Assembly: GCA_019358835.1 (NCBI GenBank)
Contig: JAHHIH010000018.1
Coordinates: 1-64,000 of the forward strand
Direction: 5' to 3'
DNA from: Tildeniella torsiva UHER 1998/13D
Lineage (GTDB): Bacteria; Cyanobacteriota; Cyanobacteriia; Phormidesmidales; Phormidesmidaceae
DNA: 64,000 nt
Shown: one piece after another, positions 57,980 to 64,000 of the stretch
Numbering within the stretch: position 1 is the stretch's first letter
Layout: each line of letters opens with the position of its first letter
Notes under the pieces: generated by a model
Seen by the model: only the letters and a program-made list of their open reading frames with translations
The model's database searches: none
Told to the model about the DNA's origin: nothing
Made by a program: the position numbers and the translations under genes

Positions 57980-60900
57980 GAGTAACGGCGATCGCAAACC
58001 CATTCCCCAATGAGCATATTCTGGCGGTGACGCCTGCCCTGGGGGCACAGACCACCGGGCGGCGGCGGCTCAATTTCTTCCAGGGCCGCTCCCTCAGCCA
58101 CCAGGCGCTCAACGCCGAGCAGAGATTTCGGGCCGAGCACCTGGCCCTGAGCGGCCAGCAGCGCTCGGCCGGGGTGGTGACCGGCCTGGAGGTTACCCTA
58201 GAAACCGAAGAGGTAGTCTGGGTGGGCGATCGCTTCCCCGCCGCCAGTACCCGCCTGGGGACAGAGGGGGACGACTGGCCCTGGGTGACGGCACCGGGGG
58301 GCATTGGCGGGCTGGCCCTCCAGTCGCCCGGTGGCGCAGGGCCACAGAGCGATGGCTTTAGCGACTTTGCCGCCCCCTGGCGGGTGAGCGGCGGCGATGG
58401 GCTAGTGGTCTACGTCCACCTGGATGCCGCCAGTCCGCCCAGCCAGATTATGGTGCAGTGGCATGAGTGGCAGCCCGACCCCGAGGCCCGCAGCTGGGAA
58501 CACCGCGCCTACTGGGGCGACAACACCCTGGAGCTGGGCATCGACGGCACCGCTAGCCGCCGCCGCGTTGGCGATTTACCCACCCCCGGCCAGTGGGCCC
58601 GGCTCACCGTTGCCGCCGACCAGGTGGGGCTGCTGGGCCAGCGTATCGACGGCATTCAGCTGACGGTGGTGAACGGGCAGGCCAGCTGGAACCGCCTGGG
58701 CAAAGCCAGCCCCCTGTACCGGATTGCCGCTGGCACCGGGCTGGCCATTTCTGGGGAAGACGTGCGACTGCCCACCGAGCGGCGGGTGGCCGTCACCCAG
58801 GTGCCGGTCTATGCCCCGGTCGAAATTTTGGCCGGGGGAACGGTGGCAGACTCGGATAGTTTGCTGCCCCGGCGGCTGGGGCCAACCCTGGCCGAGCTGC
58901 TAGAGCCCCGCCCCGCCCCCGCCGGGGAGACAACCCCGCTGCCGCCGATCGCGGCCAACCTGCCCCCGGTGGGAGTGCTGGTGCTACAGCCAGTGATCGC
59001 GGAAACCCTGGGCAACCCCGACCTCAGCGACCCCTGCGAGATCGACTTGCAAAACCTGGCCTTTGAAGAGCGCGAGCAGGTGGATGGCACCCGCCTGGTG
59101 TTCTACCCCTGGCCCACCCCCTGGCAAGATACCCGCCCCAGTCTGGAGCCCGGCGACCCAGGGGATGCCGTCCCTAATGCTGCCGCCGTCAACCGCTGGC
59201 GCAATCGCCTGGCCTACGAGGTGTTTCAGCAGGAGCTTAGCCAGGGTACGCCGCTGCCCTGGGAGTTGCTGGGGGTGCCCATCGCCCTGGTGGGGTTTGA
59301 CGGTGATAGCTGGACGCCTTTGTTCTGCGATCGCAGTGCCGTAGTGCGCCGCGGCGGTCAGCCCCGGGCCGACCAAAACCTGGTGCCCCGCTCGGGTAGC
59401 CCCTGGCTCTGGCAGGCCCGCATTGAGCAGTTTGCCGAACAGCTGACCGAGCTGGACTTGGCCAATCTGCCCATCGACCAGGTCGCCACCTACTTCGACT
59501 ACCTGCCGCCGGTCGGGGTGCTGCCCACCACGGCTCTAGAGCTGACCGCCCGCCGCCAGCGGTTTTTCCCCGACGGCTATGGGGTGCAGGCGCTGCCGGT
59601 GCCCCTAGAGCAGCTCGACCTGGTGGTGCAGGAAAGCGCCCCCCTGCGGGCCTTCTCCCCCGCCCAAAACGATGCCTCTGACCAAGTGCAGATTTTGGTG
59701 CCCGTGCCCCAGGAATGGTACGAGCCCCGCCTGCTGCTCACCGACGACATCGACCCCGAGTTTCCCCGCACCCTGGCCGAGTTTGAGCTGAGTCGGGCCG
59801 CCTGGCTGCATCGGCGATCGCTCGTGCGCAGTCGGGTGAGCACCCTAGAACGGGCGCTGACGGGCAAACCCGCCGACTTCCCCGACCCCGACCCCGATCG
59901 CCTCGAAGACAGCGAACTCAGCCGCCCCAGCCCGCCCTTTAGCAGTACTCGGGCCCACCAGTCGGCGCTATTCCCTGGTCTGCATCAGCATTTGTTTGAA
60001 AATGCCGCAACGCCCCTGGTGGTGAACGAGGGCGATCGCCTCACCACCTACGTCTACCTCGACCCCGACCATCCCCCCGCCCAGATTATGCTCCAGTGGC
60101 GGGTAGTCGATTGGGAACACCGGGCCTACTGGGGCGACAGCCTGATTGCCTGGGGCAGCGAGGGCACCACCAGTCGCCGTCGCATCGGCGACCTGCCGCC
60201 CCTGGGCCAGTGGGTGCGGCTGGAGATTCCGGCGGAGCTGGTGGGGCTGGTGAACCGCCAGGTCAACGGCATGGCCTTTACCCTGCACGGCGGCCGGGCG
60301 GCCTGGGGCCATTCTGGCAAAGCGATCGCCGGGGCACCCCCCAGCGAAGACGAGGTCTGGGTGGGAGCCGACCTGCCCGAGGGGGCGACGGCGCGCACGG
60401 TCGATGACCAGTGGCTGTGGCTAACCGCCGACGAGCTGCTGACCCCCTTTGAGGAGCGCTACGAGATTGACGTTGAGGCTGAGACCGGGGGCGACCCCGA
60501 CGTCATTCCGGTGACCTCTCTGGTGCGCCCGATTGCCGCCCTCCAAACCGATCTCCAGGCCAGTTCCCCCATCGATCGAGATGCCGTGCGGCTGCCGCTG
60601 CTCAACCGGGTGCAGGTGCAGGTGCAGCTTCCCCCCATCACCCCGGCCTTTGAGGTGCCCTTCGGGCTGACCAGCAAGCTTAGCTACGAAGCCCGACGGC
60701 AGATTTTATCCACCGTTGAGCCCCTCACCACCAGCGAGGTCAACGCCCTTAAGGCGCTGTCGCCAAACAATGCGGCCTACGGCGGGGCGATCGACAGTTT
60801 GGCCAGTCTGGCCCAGCAGTCTAGTCAGCCCGCCATTGCGCTGCGGGGGCTGCTCAACCAAATTCCCTCTGGCCTGGCCCCTAAGGTGCAGTTCGACAGC

Positions 60901-63294
60901 AGCGCCAATCTGCTCAAGGTGCAGGGGGTGTTGAGTGCCGCCGAGCGCGACCAGCTGCTGGCCCTGGCCCCCGAGATGAGTACGGCTATTCTCGCCGTCG
61001 CGCACAACGCCTTTAGGAACGCCGTCACCGAACTCTATGACCAGTCTCAGGACAACACCCTGCTGAGCGAGCTGGGGGCGACAGGTCTAGAGACCTTCAT
61101 TACCCGGCTAGAGGCCCTGGTGGATCAGGCCGACGACCAGATTGAGTTTGGCTTTTTGCAGGTGCGCACCGACATGTTTCGGGTGCGGCAGTTTATTTTG
61201 GGCACCGAGGAGGCCACCCGCCTGGCGGTCTCGCCGACCATCGCGGCGATCGCTAAGGGGGAAAGCGCCGCCACCATTCAGAAGGATCTCAACACCTTCT
61301 TTAGCCAGCTCAAGCCCCCGGCCGCCACGGCTGAGGCGGTGGTCAGCCGGGCCAGCGCGCCAGCAGCTCCCGAGGCTAGCGCCTCGACTCAGCCGATTAG
61401 GGCGATCGCCAGCCGAAGTAGCACCAGCAATACCCTGTTTCTCGCCAGCGCCGTACGGGGCGAATTTATCCAGCCCGTGGTGGCCCAGCCCATTCGCACC
61501 GATCTTCTGAGCCGGGTGGCGATCGCCGATGCCGCTCTACAGCCCGAACTGGGGGCGGCGACCCGACGGGTGATCGACACCCAACCCCGCTCCACCGCTA
61601 CCCTGTTTGCTACCCAGGCCAAGGAGAACATCACTCAGCAGTCGCCGCTGATTGGCAAGGTCAACCAGAGCATTGTGGTGGCCGAACGATTGCAGGAGCC
61701 CCCCGCCCCCGAGGCCCGCAACTACACCCTGGCGGGGCAGGTATCGGTGGTCAACAACCTGGCCAAGGCCGGTATTTTCAAGGACCTGCCCGTACCGGGG
61801 GCGAAGGATTTTACCTTTGGGCAGATCAAGCAGCGGCCCGGTCGGCTGCCCGTGGATCCTGGCGACCTCTCCAGCGCCCCCGACGAAGCTGAGTATGTGG
61901 CCTCTAGCGTGCGGGTGCTCGACGATACGGTGGGGGCGCTGCGCTTGGCCGAGGGCCGGGTGGCGGCCTATCGCCAGGCGATCGCCCAGGCCCGCCGCAC
62001 CCTGAGCCAGGTGCAGCAACTGCGGCAGTCGGCCCTGGGGCGGCTCGATGCGATCGCGGGCGAGCTGGCGGAAGCGCGCCACGATGTCTCGGTGGCCAAG
62101 GCGCTGCTGGCCGAAGAACAGCAGCGGGTGAATGCCATCAACCAGCGGCGGCAGACCATTCTCGACACCTACGTCGATTTTCTGGTGTACCATCGCCCCC
62201 GCACGGTGGCGCTCCAGGTTGAGACCCCCAGCCGCCCCCTCTTCCCCGGCCTGATGGCGGCGGCAGAACCGGCCTGCCTCAGCGACGCGAGCGATCGCGA
62301 CATTCCTGCCGCCCTACAGGAGGCCGTGGCCCTGCTGCGGGATGCCCCGGTGACCTGGTTTGCCCAGCTGCCCCAGCCCCTGGCCCAGCTCGACCGGGTG
62401 GATGTGCTCACCCAGACCCTGCAAAGCGCCAAGCTGCTGGCCCTGCAAAAGCCGGTGCCCCGGCCCGCCCTCCAGCAGCTGGCGAGCACTCCGACCGTCT
62501 ACAACCAGGCGATCTATCGCACCGTGGCCACGCAGCAGCAGGTAGTGCAGCGCTACCGCCAGCAGACCGCCCAGCTCGACCTGGGCCAGTTCAATGGTCG
62601 CAGCTGGCTGGATATTCGCGATCGCGCCCGCCAGGCCCTCTCCCTGGGCGACCTGATCGACGGCAACCACAGCCGCAGCGCCCTCTCCCGCGCCGCCGCC
62701 GCCGAGCTGGCCAAAATCGCCCGGGGGCTGGGCTGTCTTTACGCGGGCTTTAGCGCCGTCAGGCCTATCATTCGGCTGAACTGGGCCGAGCGGCTGAGCC
62801 AGTACGACGCCCCCGTTAACCTGCGCAACCTCACCACCCTGCCCCGGTGGAGCGAAATCGACTACCTCGACCGCCAGGAGATGCAGGCCATGGCCGACTG
62901 GCTCTACCAGCGGCTAGCCACCGACCAGCCCGAAGCCATCGACCTGCTGAGCGACCTGGTGCGGGTCTGCATTCTGCTGGCCAGCGCCGCCCCCGTAGAC
63001 CAAATTATTGCCGGGCGGGTGGTCGAGGCTACCCCGGCGGTACCCGGCGGCTCAGTCAAGGTGGCGATCGACCCGGCCAAGGTCGGCATTGGCATGACGG
63101 TGCTGATGTACGGCATCAACCAAACCGTAGTTGCCCAGGGCGTGGTGGAAAATCTGACCGCCAACCTAGCCGCCACGCGGGTGGTGCAGATCTTCGCACC
63201 ATCGGTACAGCTCACCGAAAACACCACGGTGCGATTTTTGGCGAAAACCACCGCCCAGTTCCCTGCCCAGGCCTTTGTCACCCGCCAGGTTTAG
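57976..63294 (+). CDS. Giant unknown injection-system protein, family A member 3 (1,772 aa)
   Basis: The start RRRLNFFQGRSLSHQALNAE and QRFRAEHLALSGQQRSAGVV continues the shared motif. Two copies of a beta-sandwich (LamG/jelly-roll-like) module occur at about residues 165-245 (WEHRAYWGDNTLELGIDGTA ... RRRVGDLPTPGQWARL) and about 710-790 (WEHRAYWGDSLIAWGSEGTT ... RRRIGDLPPLGQWVRL). The last third is helical and Gln/Ala-rich (RVAAYRQAIAQARRTLSQVQ, EVRHD-like helices), likely coiled coil. No toxin or enzyme motif is recognised. It could be a tail fibre, a cargo-scaffold or an effector; unassigned. Confidence 0.65.
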   Translation: MRVTAIANPFPNEHILAVTPALGAQTTGRRRLNFFQGRSLSHQALNAEQRFRAEHLALSGQQRSAGVVTGLEVTLETEEVVWVGDRFPAASTRLGTEGDDWPWVTAPGGIGGLALQSPGGAGPQSDGFSDFAAPWRVSGGDGLVVYVHLDAASPPSQIMVQWHEWQPDPEARSWEHRAYWGDNTLELGIDGTASRRRVGDLPTPGQWARLTVAADQVGLLGQRIDGIQLTVVNGQASWNRLGKASPLYRIAAGTGLAISGEDVRLPTERRVAVTQVPVYAPVEILAGGTVADSDSLLPRRLGPTLAELLEPRPAPAGETTPLPPIAANLPPVGVLVLQPVIAETLGNPDLSDPCEIDLQNLAFEEREQVDGTRLVFYPWPTPWQDTRPSLEPGDPGDAVPNAAAVNRWRNRLAYEVFQQELSQGTPLPWELLGVPIALVGFDGDSWTPLFCDRSAVVRRGGQPRADQNLVPRSGSPWLWQARIEQFAEQLTELDLANLPIDQVATYFDYLPPVGVLPTTALELTARRQRFFPDGYGVQALPVPLEQLDLVVQESAPLRAFSPAQNDASDQVQILVPVPQEWYEPRLLLTDDIDPEFPRTLAEFELSRAAWLHRRSLVRSRVSTLERALTGKPADFPDPDPDRLEDSELSRPSPPFSSTRAHQSALFPGLHQHLFENAATPLVVNEGDRLTTYVYLDPDHPPAQIMLQWRVVDWEHRAYWGDSLIAWGSEGTTSRRRIGDLPPLGQWVRLEIPAELVGLVNRQVNGMAFTLHGGRAAWGHSGKAIAGAPPSEDEVWVGADLPEGATARTVDDQWLWLTADELLTPFEERYEIDVEAETGGDPDVIPVTSLVRPIAALQTDLQASSPIDRDAVRLPLLNRVQVQVQLPPITPAFEVPFGLTSKLSYEARRQILSTVEPLTTSEVNALKALSPNNAAYGGAIDSLASLAQQSSQPAIALRGLLNQIPSGLAPKVQFDSSANLLKVQGVLSAAERDQLLALAPEMSTAILAVAHNAFRNAVTELYDQSQDNTLLSELGATGLETFITRLEALVDQADDQIEFGFLQVRTDMFRVRQFILGTEEATRLAVSPTIAAIAKGESAATIQKDLNTFFSQLKPPAATAEAVVSRASAPAAPEASASTQPIRAIASRSSTSNTLFLASAVRGEFIQPVVAQPIRTDLLSRVAIADAALQPELGAATRRVIDTQPRSTATLFATQAKENITQQSPLIGKVNQSIVVAERLQEPPAPEARNYTLAGQVSVVNNLAKAGIFKDLPVPGAKDFTFGQIKQRPGRLPVDPGDLSSAPDEAEYVASSVRVLDDTVGALRLAEGRVAAYRQAIAQARRTLSQVQQLRQSALGRLDAIAGELAEARHDVSVAKALLAEEQQRVNAINQRRQTILDTYVDFLVYHRPRTVALQVETPSRPLFPGLMAAAEPACLSDASDRDIPAALQEAVALLRDAPVTWFAQLPQPLAQLDRVDVLTQTLQSAKLLALQKPVPRPALQQLASTPTVYNQAIYRTVATQQQVVQRYRQQTAQLDLGQFNGRSWLDIRDRARQALSLGDLIDGNHSRSALSRAAAAELAKIARGLGCLYAGFSAVRPIIRLNWAERLSQYDAPVNLRNLTTLPRWSEIDYLDRQEMQAMADWLYQRLATDQPEAIDLLSDLVRVCILLASAAPVDQIIAGRVVEATPAVPGGSVKVAIDPAKVGIGMTVLMYGINQTVVAQGVVENLTANLAATRVVQIFAPSVQLTENTTVRFLAKTTAQFPAQAFVTRQV

Positions 63295-63299
63295 CCGCC

Positions 63300-64000
63300 A
63301 TGCTGTCTCCCCCGCCGCCTGCTCGCCGTGTGCACACCGTTCGCCTCCGCGCCCCGGAGGCAGCTCTGGTGCGCCGGGGTGCCCTACTGCTCGAAGACGC
63401 TCTGCACACCGCCTCAATCCCCAGCGGTGACACGGGTAGGCTGCTGCTGGTGCGCCAGCTCAATCTGGGAATCATCCACAGCCACCAGAGCGCCGCCACC
63501 CTGGCCCTGGCGATCGAAAAACAGCTGCATCAGCTTACCCTCAGCGCCATCCACGGCGGCGATCCGGCGGCCGCTCACCAGCCCGCCGTCTACTTCCACG
63601 ATGCCCTAGAGCCCTATCTCTACCTGGCCCTGCGCCTCGCCTGCGGCCAACCCATCCAGGGCTGGTACTGGCCGATCGCCGCCCCGCCTTGGCAACCCCA
63701 CCTTTCCAGGGATGACGCCCTGCGCCAGATTCTCCTGAACCTAGCCCAACAGCCCCTCGGCCCCGTTGCCGTCGCCCCTTTGCTCGACATCCTCCAGCGC
63801 CATCGAGCGTTGGATGCCCTGCTCGCTACCCTCAGCCAGTCAGACGGCCATTCTCTGCTGCAACTCAGCGGCTGGCCCCAGGCCGCTTTTACCGCTCCGC
63901 TGGCTTCCCCCCAACCGACAGAGAATGGCAACCCGACTTATCCGAGACAGCATCCTCCAAATTCCTTGCCCCCCAGCGAAACCGATTGGCAAGGGTCGCC
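63300..64000 (+). CDS. Unknown protein, incomplete at the right edge
   Basis: An open frame starts with ATG 63300, five bases after the giant gene's stop, and stays open for 233 codons to the end of the window (MLSPPPPARRVHTVRLRAPE ...). It has LLLVRQLNLGIIHSHQSAAT and LALRLACGQPIQGWYWPIAA in it, but I recognise no family. It continues the operon. The missing AAA+ ATPase and tape-measure genes may follow beyond the window. Confidence 0.6.
   Translation, partial: MLSPPPPARRVHTVRLRAPEAALVRRGALLLEDALHTASIPSGDTGRLLLVRQLNLGIIHSHQSAATLALAIEKQLHQLTLSAIHGGDPAAAHQPAVYFHDALEPYLYLALRLACGQPIQGWYWPIAAPPWQPHLSRDDALRQILLNLAQQPLGPVAVAPLLDILQRHRALDALLATLSQSDGHSLLQLSGWPQAAFTAPLASPQPTENGNPTYPRQHPPNSLPPSETDWQGS

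Overview
The window comes from a cyanobacterium, probably a filamentous Leptolyngbya/Nodosilinea-like form. The evidence is the many GCGATCGC (HIP1) octamers, a heme oxygenase of the cyanobacterial HO2 type, a NrtP-type nitrate transporter, heptameric short tandem repeats and the genes' best-remembered relatives. The organism name is an inference. No tRNA, rRNA or CRISPR array was seen.

Bases 1 to about 8,900 are a patchwork. The DNA is AT-richer, and I found no GCGATCGC by eye before about 8.9 kb. It holds two IS630-type insertion sequences, a decayed IS1-like transposase, a methyltransferase, an LtaS-like sulfatase-fold membrane enzyme, and a LexA-box umuD followed by a broken umuC and three spaced direct repeats. 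Bases 8.4 to 14.9 kb carry a Uma2 nuclease-fold protein, a MntA-HepT toxin-antitoxin pair, antitoxin and PIN remnants, an Xre regulator with a clear operator-promoter, small conserved unknown proteins and a 3 x 42-bp tandem repeat.

Bases 15 to 36 kb are mostly ordinary chromosome: heme oxygenase 2 beside wrecked hemN and nitronate-monooxygenase pieces, Hsp20, DNA polymerase IV, nitrate transporter, ClC channel, two GFA proteins, a cupin, a dienelactone hydrolase, an AAA ATPase plus TPR pair, a LysR regulator, a molybdate uptake locus (modA, a modB-modC fusion and a ribbon-helix-helix/Mop regulator with a perfect palindrome between them), RraA, a metal-handling-like membrane pair and a LuxR-type regulator.

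Bases 37.3 to 64 kb (running off the end) are one long plus-strand operon for a contractile injection system of the extracellular/thylakoid-anchored (eCIS/tCIS) type. In order: tube terminator (DUF4255), a beta-rich accessory protein, sheath 1, tube 1, sheath 2, tube 2, tube initiator with a Gly/Ala-rich tail, a small protein, spike hub (gpD-like), spike (gpV-like), a 583-residue protein with a hydrophobic C-terminus, gp25-like, baseplate J-like, a 1,095-residue gpI-like tail protein, two small PKD-like proteins, then three proteins (331, 654 and 1,772 aa) that share an N-terminal motif, and an unfinished gene. Stop-start overlaps such as ATGA indicate tight translational coupling. The AAA+ ATPase, tape measure and a PAAR tip were not found and may lie beyond base 64,000. 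The CIS family is known; the accessory proteins of this cluster are the part I could not assign and are the best candidates for something undescribed.
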